Below are positions 1-9,600 of a DNA stretch of 64,000 nt, one piece after another. How positions within the stretch are numbered: the first letter of the stretch is position 1; each line of letters opens with the position of its first letter. A program made the translations under genes and the position numbers. Under the pieces are notes generated by a model. That model saw nothing but the letters and a program-made list of their open reading frames with translations, made no database searches and was not told where the DNA came from. This DNA is from Chitinophagaceae bacterium (GTDB lineage: Bacteria; Bacteroidota; Bacteroidia; Chitinophagales; Chitinophagaceae): assembly GCA_016706055.1 (NCBI GenBank), contig JADJKL010000008.1, positions 314,254 through 378,253 on the forward strand. Direction: 5' to 3'.

Positions 1-501
1 TGTGCGGATAGTTGTAGCACCTACAAACGATGCTACATTACAACTGACACCTTTTTTTTCAAGAAAATTCAGGTATTCTCCCAATGTATTCCATTCAATT
101 TTATATTTTATATCTGATTGTGATTCTTGCTGTTGTTTTTTTACTTTGTCATTCAGTGGTCCCATGCTCCAACCTTCACCCATCACTTCCAATGTTACGC
201 CTTGTCTGATGTCGCTTTGACTGTTGCCATCTTCTATTAATGACTCGGTGGCCCAACTGAGCATATTGATAAAACCTGGCGCAACAGCATTTCCTTTTGC
301 ATCAATTTCATTTGAAGCAGTTGCTGCAGATAAATCACCAATAAAGGCAATCGTATCGTTTTTTATTCCAAGATCTGCTTTATATGGCTCACCGCCTTCA
401 CCGTCATAGATCATTCCATTCCGGATAATTGTATCATAATTTGTTTTGCTTTTGCAGGAAAAGAGTATAACAATCAGTACAAGAGCGAAGATTTTTTTCA
501 T
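1..501 (-). CDS. D-aminoacylase-like amidohydrolase lipoprotein, N-terminal part (runs off left edge)
   Basis: The minus strand is open from an ATG at 499-501 to the window edge, giving 167 codons of an incomplete gene. The protein starts with a short hydrophobic signal ending in a lipobox-like LFSC, so it is probably a lipoprotein. The segment IIRNGMIYDGEGGEPYKADL followed by a stretch ending in GNAVAPGFINMLSW is the N-terminal beta-sandwich and barrel entry of the N-acyl-D-amino-acid deacylase branch of amidohydrolases. The usual HxH metal pair after PGFI is absent: NMLSW stands in its place. The gene starts 3 nt after the stop of the upstream serine hydrolase, so the two are almost certainly co-transcribed. 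Peptide or D-amino-acid derivative hydrolysis is inferred from family and context; the substrate is unknown. Confidence 0.8.
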   Translation of the reverse strand, partial: MKKIFALVLIVILFSCKSKTNYDTIIRNGMIYDGEGGEPYKADLGIKNDTIAFIGDLSAATASNEIDAKGNAVAPGFINMLSWATESLIEDGNSQSDIRQGVTLEVMGEGWSMGPLNDKVKKQQQESQSDIKYKIEWNTLGEYLNFLEKKGVSCNVASFVGATTIRT

Positions 502-504
502 TGC

Positions 505-2295
505 TTACTTCTTTTTTGGTGCTTTAAATGATCCATTAGGCTGAATAAGTGTGACGGCAGTTATTTTACCTTTTTCATTTTCGTCAAACTTTGCGCTGTA
601 GCCTTCTAAAACTTTCAAGTTAAATATGTTTTTATCAGTAGGTACTAACTCATACTCTGGTTGTCCTTCAATAAATGCAAACAATGTTTTTTCACCTTTT
701 ATATAAAACTTGATTATCCTGCCCGGCGCTAACTCATATTCGCCTTCATACTTTTTCAGATCATCCGATTTAACATCCAGGACTTTAATTTCTTTTTCAA
801 ATTCAATGTCTTTAGTACCAGTTTCAAATGGAATAGTGAGTAAATAAATCTCACCTTTAGAGTTTGTATGAAAACTAAGTCGAATTGGATCGCTGTCTGC
901 TAAAGAAGGATCTGTAAGTATGCCATTGAACTGGTCAAAGTGAAAATGATCTAATCTTACATTAAGCGAATTAAACTTAGAAACCAATCCACTATCACCC
1001 ATTGAAACTTTAAGTGAACCATATCCTTTATTTGTATAAGTTCCTGTGTAGTCTTTTAACTCATGGGACGGATGTGTATTAAATTGATGACCGAGGCTAT
1101 CATTTTTCTCCACTTTATCTTTATTCTTTTTTGCCTTAGCAATAGCATCTAATTGTGGCTGTGGCCAGTTTCTATAAGGAAGATTCAGCATTCTATCTGC
1201 TATAAAATTTCGGACATTGCCTCCTATAGTTCCCTGATTTGATACAACAAAAATGCCGATACTATCACTCGGGAAAAAACTGGTAGTAGTTATGAAGCCA
1301 TCTATGCCACCACCATGCTCAACTCTGTAATGTCCTCGATAGCTACTAATCATCCAGCCCAGGCCATAGCCATTAATGTGTAAATCAGGATTTTCATTTC
1401 CGGGTGTACCTCCGCCCATAGCCATTTGAATAGTAGTAGCATCACTTTTGTAAGCGGAAGAAAAAATTTCTTTGCCATTATATTTGCCTCCATTGACCCA
1501 GGTAAGCAACCATTTTGCCATATCCTTTGCACAACTATTGATTGATCCTGCAGGCCCCATTGCATCAATATTTCTATAGGGAATTGCTTTAATTGTAGAA
1601 TCAGTTGAAGCAAAAGCTAATGAATGGTCAGCAGATTTTTCCATGTCTTTTGTAGAAAGATTACTGTTATCCATTCCAAGCGGTTTAAATATTCTTTCTT
1701 TGACATTTTCTTCCCAGCTTTTTCCAGTTAGTTTTTCAATAAGAACACCTTGTGCCATAAACATGAAATTATTGTATTGCCATTTCTCTCGTAATTCAGC
1801 AGTAGGTTCCATAAATTCGATTCGCTTCAATAATTCTTCTCTTGTTGCCCAGGATGCATACCAGGAAAAGTCATGCCGTGGTAAACCCGTACGATGACTC
1901 ATCATGTCTCTTAGTGTAGCATGGTTGTTTGTATATTCATTCTGAAACTTTAATTCAGGAAGGTAATTGCGAACAGGTTTATCCAGATCCACTTTTCCTT
2001 CAACTTCTAGCATACCAATTATTGCTGCGGTAAAGGCCTTGGTACATGAACCAATTCCAAATTGTGTGTTTTCTGTTACTGGTAATTTCTTCTCTATATC
2101 CCTATAGCCAAAACCTCCTGTATAAATTATTTTTCCTTTTTCTACTACTGCAATAGAAACACCGGGGGCATTGAATCCTGTTAAAACTCTTGTTACAAAA
2201 GTATCCAGTCCTTTAAGCCTTTTGTCAGTGGGTGATTGAGCTTTTAATGAGAATAAAAAAAAGAATCCCGTGAGAAATAATAATATGTTTTTCAT
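505..2295 (-). CDS. Exported serine hydrolase, class C beta-lactamase/D-aminopeptidase family with DUF3471-like tail
   Basis: This 596-residue protein has a signal peptide (about residues 1-19, ending KAQ) and a beta-lactamase/transpeptidase domain over about residues 25-370. The catalytic motifs are visible: SCTK (S83, K86), YNN (Y174, N176) and HGGG (327-330). The C-terminal 200 residues hold one or two DUF3471-type lipocalin-like modules (for example around HELKDYTGTYTNKGYGSL). Family members hydrolyse beta-lactams, D-amino peptides or esters; nothing here fixes the substrate. The next gene, 3 nt downstream, is a D-aminoacylase-like protein, which favours a role in periplasmic degradation of D-amino-acid-containing peptides. 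It need not be a resistance enzyme. Confidence 0.9.
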   Translation of the reverse strand: MKNILLFLTGFFFLFSLKAQSPTDKRLKGLDTFVTRVLTGFNAPGVSIAVVEKGKIIYTGGFGYRDIEKKLPVTENTQFGIGSCTKAFTAAIIGMLEVEGKVDLDKPVRNYLPELKFQNEYTNNHATLRDMMSHRTGLPRHDFSWYASWATREELLKRIEFMEPTAELREKWQYNNFMFMAQGVLIEKLTGKSWEENVKERIFKPLGMDNSNLSTKDMEKSADHSLAFASTDSTIKAIPYRNIDAMGPAGSINSCAKDMAKWLLTWVNGGKYNGKEIFSSAYKSDATTIQMAMGGGTPGNENPDLHINGYGLGWMISSYRGHYRVEHGGGIDGFITTTSFFPSDSIGIFVVSNQGTIGGNVRNFIADRMLNLPYRNWPQPQLDAIAKAKKNKDKVEKNDSLGHQFNTHPSHELKDYTGTYTNKGYGSLKVSMGDSGLVSKFNSLNVRLDHFHFDQFNGILTDPSLADSDPIRLSFHTNSKGEIYLLTIPFETGTKDIEFEKEIKVLDVKSDDLKKYEGEYELAPGRIIKFYIKGEKTLFAFIEGQPEYELVPTDKNIFNLKVLEGYSAKFDENEKGKITAVTLIQPNGSFKAPKKK

Positions 2296-2344
2296 TCGAA
2301 GCGGTTTAAATAAAAACTAACGATGCGATTGAAGATAAAAAAAA

Positions 2345-3565
2345 TTAAGTTAAGGCTTGCTGCAGATCATTAATAATATCTTGTAAGTTTTCTATACCCA
2401 CATTCATTCTTATTAATCCTTCGGTTATACCGTATTTTTCTTTTTCTTCTTTTGGCACACTATAATGTGTCATCGATGCAGGATGTGAAAGTAAGGAATC
2501 ACAGGTCCCTAAAGAAACTGTTCGAGTACACATTTGTAATTTATTCATGAAATCAATTCCTCCTTGAAAGCCACTTTTTAATTCGAAGCTTAACATTGCA
2601 CCGGGGTGCCGCATTTGTTTCATGGCTATAGAATGATCCGGATGAGAGGAGAGACCAGTATAATTAACTTTCGCAACGGCAGTATGTGTTTCTAAAAAAT
2701 TGGCTACTTCCATTGCATTTGCACAATGTCGGTCCATTCTTAACTCCAGTGTTTTGATGCCATTGATTAATAAAAAGGCATCAAAAGGATTTGCATTTCC
2801 CCCTAAAGTTTTTGCCATTTTATATACTCTGTCTTTCATGAAACTTAAATCAGTCCCTAAGAGTATGCCGCCAATGGCTGTGCCGTGTCCATTTAAAAAC
2901 TTTGTAGTAGAGTGAACGATGAAGTCGACTCCGAAACGAAAAGGCTGTTGCAAGTAAGGAGTAGCAAATGTGTTATCGCAGGCTGTCAATAATCCGTTTT
3001 GTTTTGCAAGCTCACAAAGCTTTTCTAAATCTACACATTGAATGGTTGGGTTTGCTGGTGTTTCTAAGTAAAGCATCTTGATCGCCTTATCATTTTTTAT
3101 TGCTTCTTCAGCGTTGCTGATGTCCCGCAGATCAGCAATTATTGCAGTAATACCAAGTGTCGGTAATACTTTACTCATTATTTCTTCTGTGCCGCCATAC
3201 AATGAGTAATGTGTAAGAATTTTATCACCCGGTTTTAATGTACTTAATAAAAGAGTAGTAATGGCTGCCATGCCGGATGCATGAAGGATTCCTTTTGCTT
3301 CCAGCGCCACACCATTTTTTTCGATGCCAAAAGTTTCTAGTGTCGCAATTTTATTTTCTGCTTCGGTAAAAGTTGGATTACCCCAACGACTGTAGATGTA
3401 GCCTTCTTCTTGTCCACTAAAGCGGCGCATACCTTGCTCAGCTTCATCAAATACAAATGTGCTACTTGCGTAGATAGGAACAAGATGCGCATAGTTAGGA
3501 TCTTGCTTATGTCCCGCATGAACGGCGACCGAACCCCAGCCTGAAAGGGGAAAACTTTTGTCCAT
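2345..3565 (-). CDS. PLP-dependent trans-sulfuration enzyme (methionine gamma-lyase/cystathionine gamma-synthase family)
   Basis: This is a 406-residue fold-type I PLP enzyme of the Cys/Met metabolism family. Visible motifs are YSRWGNPT (Y58, R60, phosphate binding and partner-subunit contact), ACDNTFATP (D197, cofactor pyridine), and HSTTKFLNGHG with Schiff-base lysine K222. Length and motif order fit the family. The sequence alone does not separate methionine gamma-lyase, cystathionine gamma-lyase and gamma-synthase or O-acetylhomoserine sulfhydrylase. The C-terminal segment LIRMNVGIENLQDIINDLQQAL is intact. It is cytoplasmic and reads in the same direction as the downstream serine hydrolase, 49 nt away, but a metabolic link is not evident. 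Confidence 0.88.
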   Translation of the reverse strand: MDKSFPLSGWGSVAVHAGHKQDPNYAHLVPIYASSTFVFDEAEQGMRRFSGQEEGYIYSRWGNPTFTEAENKIATLETFGIEKNGVALEAKGILHASGMAAITTLLLSTLKPGDKILTHYSLYGGTEEIMSKVLPTLGITAIIADLRDISNAEEAIKNDKAIKMLYLETPANPTIQCVDLEKLCELAKQNGLLTACDNTFATPYLQQPFRFGVDFIVHSTTKFLNGHGTAIGGILLGTDLSFMKDRVYKMAKTLGGNANPFDAFLLINGIKTLELRMDRHCANAMEVANFLETHTAVAKVNYTGLSSHPDHSIAMKQMRHPGAMLSFELKSGFQGGIDFMNKLQMCTRTVSLGTCDSLLSHPASMTHYSVPKEEKEKYGITEGLIRMNVGIENLQDIINDLQQALT

Positions 3566-3619
3566 ATAAACTATTATAAAGGTGAAATTTGAATAATAAT
3601 TGAACTATACCAAAGCTAA

Positions 3620-4120
3620 ATGAAAATGAAGGAACTGTTGAAACAAATGGCTGCCTATAATGTATGGGCTCATAAAAAAATTATGGATGTGGTGTTGGCA
3701 CTTCCTGAAGAAAAGCAAAAAGCTGAGATACCAAGTAGTTTTAGCAGTTTGGAGAAAACAATGCTACATATGTGGGATGCGGAAAGCATTTGGTGGCAAC
3801 GAATGAAACTGGATGAGCGGTTGGTAATACCCAGCGAAAATTTTAAAAAAACAACAAGAGATGTTGTAAACGGATTGCTAAGTCAGTCCGCTTTATGGGA
3901 AGGATGGGTAAATAATGTTTCAGATCATATGTTGCAACATGTTTTTGAGTTTAGAAATAAAAAAGGAGAACAAATAAAAATGCCAACTTGGCAAATGCTG
4001 ACGCATGTTTTCAATCATGGAACTTATCACCGTGGCCAGTTAGTAAATATGCTCAGGCAGTTGGATGTTAAGAAAATACCACAAACTGATTTTTCAGTAT
4101 GGTGCCGCCGCCGTGTCTGA
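3620..4120 (+). CDS. DinB-family protein
   Basis: This 166-residue four-helix-bundle protein belongs to the DinB/YfiT-like superfamily of metal-dependent, often thiol-related enzymes of mostly unknown function. The three-histidine site expected of the family is visible: a histidine in MLHMWDAESIWW (about residue 50) and the C-terminal NHGTYHRGQ pair. The start is ATG. The final codons are unusual: after IPQTDFSVW the protein ends CRRRV, and its stop (TGA at 4118-4120) lies inside a REP-like palindrome that begins at 4113. The last residues have therefore probably been rewritten by arrival of the repeat. The gene is convergent with fabH, with the RAYT unit in between. Confidence 0.88.
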   Translation: MKMKELLKQMAAYNVWAHKKIMDVVLALPEEKQKAEIPSSFSSLEKTMLHMWDAESIWWQRMKLDERLVIPSENFKKTTRDVVNGLLSQSALWEGWVNNVSDHMLQHVFEFRNKKGEQIKMPTWQMLTHVFNHGTYHRGQLVNMLRQLDVKKIPQTDFSVWCRRRV

Positions 4121-4149
4121 CGTCTCGCCGAAGGCGGAGCGTCTGACAC
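4113..4149. repeat. REP-like palindrome, copy 1
   Basis: The imperfect palindrome begins GTGTCTGACG and ends CGTCTGACAC, around a core hairpin CGCC-GAA-GGCG. It overlaps the dinB stop codon. It shares its core CTCGCCGAAGGCGGAGCGTC with copy 2, and its outer arms with copy 3, which is inverted. Being next to a RAYT gene, it is the expected substrate type (REP/BIME-like). Confidence 0.85.
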
Positions 4150-4185
4150 ATTTGTAAGTAGGTTTTTTTTAAGCTTGAGTAGGTT

Positions 4186-4220
4186 GTGTATGTACTCGCC
4201 GAAGGCGGAGCGTCAGACAC
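4186..4220. repeat. REP-like palindrome, copy 2
   Basis: It carries the same core (CTCGCCGAAGGCGGAGCGTC, 4194-4213) and the right arm GTCAGACAC as copy 1, but its left arm has drifted (GTGTATGTA). It lies in the same orientation as copy 1, 4 nt past the stop of the transposase gene. Confidence 0.8.
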
Positions 4221-4223
4221 ATC

Positions 4224-4808
4224 TTAATAAATCTTTTTAATTTTTTCTTCAGATATTGCCGTTTTAGTTTCACTTTGAAGATCCATTGCAGAAATATTCA
4301 ATAATTCAATTGTTTTATCAATGTTGCACAAAGTTCCTTTTCTAAGGCCTATATAATCTTGAAATGAAGAATATGCCCATTCTTCAGCTTTGCTTACAAT
4401 TGTAGCCATAACTGGATTTTGATGTATATAATGAAAAGCAGTATCAGCGTAATTGTCTTCACCATTAACAAGTTTTGCCTTCGTTTTTTGTTGAAATAAG
4501 TTTCCGGATCTGCCTTGTTGTATATTCACTCCTTTTGCATAAGAGCTTTGTAATAGTCTGAACCCATTGGAGATTGCAGGCATAATTATACCACCTGATT
4601 TTACTGGTTCAATACTTTTTTCTGTAACATCAATAAGAAAATGAAAATGGTTTGGCATAAGACACCAAGCCAAAATATTGCTTATTGGCTTAAGATAAAG
4701 ATGACACTTGCGGAGAAAGTAAAAATAATTTTCATCGTTGAAAAAAATCTTCTGTTGATTATTTCCACGGTTATAAATATGATAAATACCGGTGCCGTGA
4801 ATATTCAT
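4224..4808 (-). CDS. REP-associated tyrosine transposase (RAYT, Y1/HUH family)
   Basis: With the ATG at 4806-4808 this is a 194-residue protein; an in-frame TTG nine bases upstream is also possible. It has the RAYT N-terminus GIYHIYNRGNN, the HUH metal motif in LMPNHFHFLIDV (H54, H56) and the candidate catalytic tyrosine in SSYAKGVN (Y90), followed by the family signature GRSGNLFQ. The C-terminal AFHYIHQNPV and WAYSSFQDYIG blocks are also typical. RAYTs are single-copy enzymes that cut and join single-stranded REP palindromes. Here the gene is bracketed by REP-like repeats: two beyond its 3' end and one, inverted, upstream. The gene looks complete. Confidence 0.93.
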   Translation of the reverse strand: MNIHGTGIYHIYNRGNNQQKIFFNDENYFYFLRKCHLYLKPISNILAWCLMPNHFHFLIDVTEKSIEPVKSGGIIMPAISNGFRLLQSSYAKGVNIQQGRSGNLFQQKTKAKLVNGEDNYADTAFHYIHQNPVMATIVSKAEEWAYSSFQDYIGLRKGTLCNIDKTIELLNISAMDLQSETKTAISEEKIKKIY

Positions 4809-4834
4809 TGATTGCAAATTGCTTTTGAAATAAT

Positions 4835-4864
4835 GTGTCAGACGCTCTGCGAGGCGTCAGACAC
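4835..4864. repeat. REP-like palindrome, copy 3 (inverted, shortened core)
   Basis: It reads GTGTCAGACG, then CTCTGCGAGG, then CGTCAGACAC. Its reverse complement keeps the GTGTCTGACG and CGTCTGACAC arms of copy 1, but the hairpin core is shorter. It ends 3 nt before the fabH stop codon, so it also marks the right border of the RAYT unit. Confidence 0.8.
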
Positions 4865-4867
4865 CTG

Positions 4868-5863
4868 TTAATACTCCCATTTCACTAAAGTGGCACCCCA
4901 GGTAAAGCCACCACCAAAAGCAGCGAGAACAATATTATCACCCTTGTTTAATTGATTTTTCCATTCCCATAAGCAAAGAGGAATAGTAGCAGCTGTTGTG
5001 TTACCATATTTTTGAATATTGATCATCACTTTTTCTTTAGGCAAGCCCATTCTGTTAGCTGTGGCATCTATAATTCTTAGATTGGCCTGATGTGGAACCA
5101 GCCATGCAATATCATCTCCTGTTAATTTATTTCTTTCTAAAAGTTCTGCACTAACATCCGCCATTCCTTTTACAGCAAATTTAAAAACAGACTGACCTTC
5201 TTGAAATGCATAATGTTCTTTTGCGGTTACTGTTTCTATAGTTGCAGGTTTTAATGAGCCTCCAGCTTTCATGTGCAAAAACTGGCTGCCCGTCCCATCA
5301 CTTTTTAAAATACTATCCAATATGCCGTAACCATCATAGTTTGGTTCTAATAAAACTGCACCAGCACCATCACCAAAAATGATACAAGTTGTTCTATCTT
5401 CATAATCAACAATAGCACTCATTTTATCAGCACCACATACCACCACTTTTTTATAACGTCCACTTTCAATCAAAGCGGCTCCTTGCGTCAGCGAAAATAA
5501 AAATCCTGAACAGGCGGCAGATACATCAAATCCCCAAGCATTTTTTGCGCCTAATTTTGCACAAGCAATATTTGCAGTAGCAGGGAAAACCATATCCGGA
5601 GTTACAGTTCCTACTATTAAGCAGTCAATTTCTTCGGGACTGATTCCTCTTTTTTCACAAAGTTGTCTTACAGCTGGAACTACCATATCCGAAGTGGCCA
5701 ATCCTTCACCTTTCAAAATTCTTCTTTCAGAAATACCAGTCCGGGTACGTATCCATTCATCGTTGGTATCTACCATTTTTTCAAGATCAGCATTTGTCAA
5801 TTTATCTTCGGGAACATATCCGCCAACAGCTGTAATGGCTGCAGTAATTTTTTTAATTGTCAT
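4868..5863 (-). CDS. fabH: 3-oxoacyl-ACP synthase III
   Basis: This 331-residue thiolase-fold enzyme condenses acetyl-CoA (or a branched starter CoA) with malonyl-ACP to start fatty acid synthesis. The catalytic triad is visible: C118 in SAACSGFLF, H258 in VPHQANLRI and N288 in YGNTTAATIP. The N-terminal blocks DEWIRTRTGISERR and ATSDM and the C-terminal AAFGGGFTWGATLVKW are standard FabH. The stop lies 3 nt from REP-like copy 3. It is transcribed divergently from ruvA over a 130-nt intergenic region. Many Bacteroidota carry more than one fabH; only this copy is seen here. Confidence 0.95.
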   Translation of the reverse strand: MTIKKITAAITAVGGYVPEDKLTNADLEKMVDTNDEWIRTRTGISERRILKGEGLATSDMVVPAVRQLCEKRGISPEEIDCLIVGTVTPDMVFPATANIACAKLGAKNAWGFDVSAACSGFLFSLTQGAALIESGRYKKVVVCGADKMSAIVDYEDRTTCIIFGDGAGAVLLEPNYDGYGILDSILKSDGTGSQFLHMKAGGSLKPATIETVTAKEHYAFQEGQSVFKFAVKGMADVSAELLERNKLTGDDIAWLVPHQANLRIIDATANRMGLPKEKVMINIQKYGNTTAATIPLCLWEWKNQLNKGDNIVLAAFGGGFTWGATLVKWEY

Positions 5864-5981
5864 TCCGTGTGAATTATTTTAAAGTGGGGATAAAGTTAAG
5901 GTAAGATGAATGAAGTGAGAATTGTGAAATAAAACGTTGATTTATGTTCCTTTTTGCCTTTTACCTTCAACCCGATTTCCC

Positions 5982-5989
5982 TATTTTCG
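5982..5989 (+). promoter_or_regulatory. Possible -7 element for ruvA
   Basis: TATTTTCG, six bases before the ruvA ATG, matches seven of eight positions of the Bacteroidota -7 consensus TAnnTTTG. A TTTTTG lies about 25 nt further upstream, somewhat too far for an ideal -33. This is a pattern match only. Confidence 0.35.
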
Positions 5990-5995
5990 CAACCT

Positions 5996-6577
5996 ATGAT
6001 TGCATACCTGAAAGGTGATTTTGTTCATAAAAGTCCCGCAGTAGTACATGTTGATGTAAATGGTGTAGGATACGAGGTGTTAATCAGCCTTCATACCTAC
6101 TCCAAAATCCAAAACTTGGATAAAGGGATTTTGCAAACGGCATTGCTGATCAGAGAAGATGCTCATATTTTGTATGGCTTTTTTGATTTGGCCGAAAAAG
6201 AAATGTTTCTCCATTTAATAAGTGTTTCTGGGGTTGGGGCATCAACAGCGAGGGTAATGTTGTCCTACATGAAGCCAGACGAACTGGCAAGTGCTATAAT
6301 TCAGGGAGATACAAGGACTTTAGAAGGAATAAAAGGTATTGGTAAAAAAAGTGCGGAAAGATTGGTTGTAGAATTAAGGGATAAATTGGCAAAACAGCCG
6401 CTGGATTCAAATATTTCACCATTGAAAAACAATACTTTGCAACAAGATGCGTTAAATGCATTAACCGCATTAGGCATAGGACGGCAGCAAGCCGGACAAG
6501 CTATTGAAAAGACAATGACGGCCAATCCAAATCTATCCGTTGAGGAATTGATTAAGTTAGCACTTCGTACCTTATAA
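5996..6577 (+). CDS. ruvA: Holliday junction branch migration protein RuvA
   Basis: The 193-residue protein starts at the ATG at 5996 (MIAYLKGDFVHKSP), the standard RuvA beginning. A longer in-frame reading from a TTG at 5954 adds residues not found in the family. Domain order is an N-terminal OB fold (1-65), two helix-hairpin-helix motifs (GVSGVGASTARVML and GIKGIGKKSAERLV) and a C-terminal three-helix domain that contacts RuvB (about 145-193). RuvA tetramers hold the Holliday junction while RuvB motors drive branch migration. It sits directly upstream of sprA, a neighbourhood I recall from other Bacteroidota. Spacing to sprA is 35 nt, so co-transcription is likely. Confidence 0.96.
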   Translation: MIAYLKGDFVHKSPAVVHVDVNGVGYEVLISLHTYSKIQNLDKGILQTALLIREDAHILYGFFDLAEKEMFLHLISVSGVGASTARVMLSYMKPDELASAIIQGDTRTLEGIKGIGKKSAERLVVELRDKLAKQPLDSNISPLKNNTLQQDALNALTALGIGRQQAGQAIEKTMTANPNLSVEELIKLALRTL

Positions 6578-6612
6578 TCTATTATTTCAGGAAACTAACT
6601 GATAGAAAAACA

Positions 6613-9600
6613 TTGAACCTTAAAACTGCTCATATCCTCCGTACACTGGTATTTATTTCAGTGATAGCAAGCTCTTCGTGGCAGGCGAATGCCCGTACCG
6701 ATTTCTTTGGCCCAGGAAAATTTTTCTTTAAATCTGATACTACCCGTTATCCGCTGCTCGACCGCAGAGGCGATCCTTATACTTATCAGCGTAATAACAC
6801 ATTTGATTTTAGCGACACAGCTTTTATAAGACGTTCGGTAGAATATGATCCAAAATCGAAGCAATATTATATTATAGAAAGAATTGGCAATACGTATTAT
6901 CGTACGCCTACTTCTTTTTCGATGGAAGAATTTATCCGCTTGCAGGGCCAAAAAGATGAAGAAGATTATTTTAAGAAAAGATCGGCTTTGCTAGCAAATA
7001 TGAACCGCAGATTGTTTAAACCCAAATTCAAGGTTTCGAACGATTGGTTCAATCGTATTATGGGAGTAGGTCCGGATGGGAAAGTGAAAATTGATATTAA
7101 ACCATCTGGTTATGTCGATTTTCTGGCAGGATATCAGGGACAAAAAATTAATAACCCAACATTGCCGGAAAGAGCAAGAAAAAATGGTGGGTTTGATTTT
7201 AATATGAATTCGCAGTTGCAGATGGATGCAAGCATTGGTGAAAAATTAAAGTTACCTATCAACTATAATACGCTGGCCAACTTCAATTTTGAAAATCAGT
7301 TGAAACTGGATTTCAAAGGAAAAGATGATGATATCTTAAAAGAGTTTCAGACGGGTAATACAAATTTTGCATCGAAGGTTACATTAATTCCCGGTGCACA
7401 ATCATTATTTGGAATTAAAACGCAGCTGCAGTTTGGAAAATTATTTGTAACAACAGTTTTGGCGAATCAACAATCGCAACGGCAAACACAAACTGCACAA
7501 GGTGGAGCAACCGCACAAAGTTTTTCAGTAAGATCGGATGAATATGATGAGAACCGTCACTTCCTGATGGCGCAATATTTCCGCAATAATTATAATGCGG
7601 CAATGCAACAATTGCCTATTGTTAATTCAAGAGTGCAGTTGTTGAGAGTAGAGGCTTGGGTAACTAATCGAAATGGAGCCACAACTGATACAAGAGATAT
7701 TGTTGGCTTTATGGATTTGGGCGAACGTAATCCTTATAATACCGCTGTTATTACCGGAAGCGGCGAACAGTTGCCGGGTAACGGAGCTAATGATTTATAT
7801 TCCAAATTAACAACCAATCCGGTTTACAGAAATTCATCACAAGTGCAAAGCCAGTTAACGGCTTTGGGCTTATTGCCAGTGCAGGATTTTGAAAAAACAT
7901 TTGCTCGAAAATTACAATCAACCGATTATTTTTTTAATCCACAGATTGGTTTTATTTCTTTGAATCAACCTTTGCAGCCTGACGAAGTATTGGGTGTGGC
8001 TTATCAATATACTTACAATGGCCGTGTGTTTCAGGTAGGAGAGTTTTCGCAGGATGTGCCACCAGATACAACTGGTGCATCACAAAGATTTCTATTCCTG
8101 AAATTATTAAAAGCAACATCACAACGTACTAATCTTCCAATTTGGGATTTGATGATGAAGAACGTTTATTCAGTTGGTTATGGTCAGCTGGAAAGACAAG
8201 ATTTCAGATTAGATCTAACATATGAAGAACCAAGTCTTGGTGAAAAAAGATATTTGCCGCCGGCAGATGTAATTGCAACGTATCAGGGACAACCTATTCT
8301 TTCCTTAACAAATCTTGACAGGCTTAATAATCAAAACGACCCACAACCAGATGGAGTATTTGATTTCGTAGAAGGTTTCACAGTCATTTCAGCACAGAGC
8401 AGAATAATATTTCCTGTACTGGAACCCTTTGGGCATGATCTTGATTACGTTTATTCAACACAGGCATTAAGAGATAAATATCTTTTCTATCCTTTGTATG
8501 ATACGATTAAGGCGATTGCACAAACTTTTGCTAACCTCAACAGGTATAAAATTGTTGGTCGTTCAAAATCATCTGGTGTTGCGCCGGGCTTTGCCAACGG
8601 ACTTGCCTCAAATAATAATCAGGCATCCGGCGAATACCAGTTAGGATATAATATTCCGAGAGGTAGTGTAACGGTAACAGCAAGCGGACAAATCTTGCAG
8701 GAAAATGTTGACTACGAAATAAATTACGACCTGGGAACATTAAGAGTTACCAATGCAGCCATTTTAAATTCTGGTGTACCCGTCAACATTGCTTATGAAA
8801 ATAATTCCGCCTTTGGCTTTCAACAAAAGAACTTTCTTGGTTTACGATTAGATTATATCGCCAATAAAAAACTTTCTCTTGGCGGTACAATAGTTCGCTT
8901 AAGCGAAAGACCTTTCTTCATCAAACAATCATATGGAGAAGATCCGATTAAGAATACGATGTATGGGTTCGATGTAGATTATAGAAATAATATTCCAAGG
9001 CTGAGTAAATGGTTAGACAAATTGCCTTTTTATTCTACCAAGGAAATGTCTTCCATTACTGCGTATGCGGAAGCCGCATTATTACAACCGGGTCATGCCA
9101 AACAAATTAACGGACTTGATAATGAGGGTGGCGCAGATAGAGGTGGGCAGGTTTATATTGATGACTTCGAAGGCACAAGAGCCAATATCGATTTACGGTT
9201 TCCGCTTATTAGTTGGACGATGGCATCTATTCCACAAAACAATGGTTTGTTTCCTGAGTCAGGGCTTATCAATGATTTAAGCAGCGGCTATAATAGAGCA
9301 AAATTAGCATGGTATAATATTGAACCAATTTTACAAGAAAGAAGAAGTTCTAACAACCCGCTTAAAAATGATCTCGCAGAATTATCCAAGCCTGAAACAA
9401 GACAGGTTTTATTAAAAGAAATTTTCCCAAAAAGAAGTACACAATTTGGAGAAGGCTTACTTACCACATTCGATCTTGCTTTTTATCCAAAAGACAGAGG
9501 TCCTTATAATTTTGAATCCAGAAACAGCCGGATAGATGGTAATGGAAAATTATTAAATCCAAAACAGTCTTGGGGTGGTTTGATGCGGAATATTGACCAG

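Noticed and set aside
4113..4864. Possible CRISPR array from the spaced palindromes
   Set aside because: Only three copies, irregular spacing, one inverted, and a RAYT gene between them; no cas genes.
5954..5995. Longer ruvA starting from TTG at 5954
   Set aside because: The extra 14 residues are absent from the RuvA family, and the ATG at 5996 gives the standard N-terminus.
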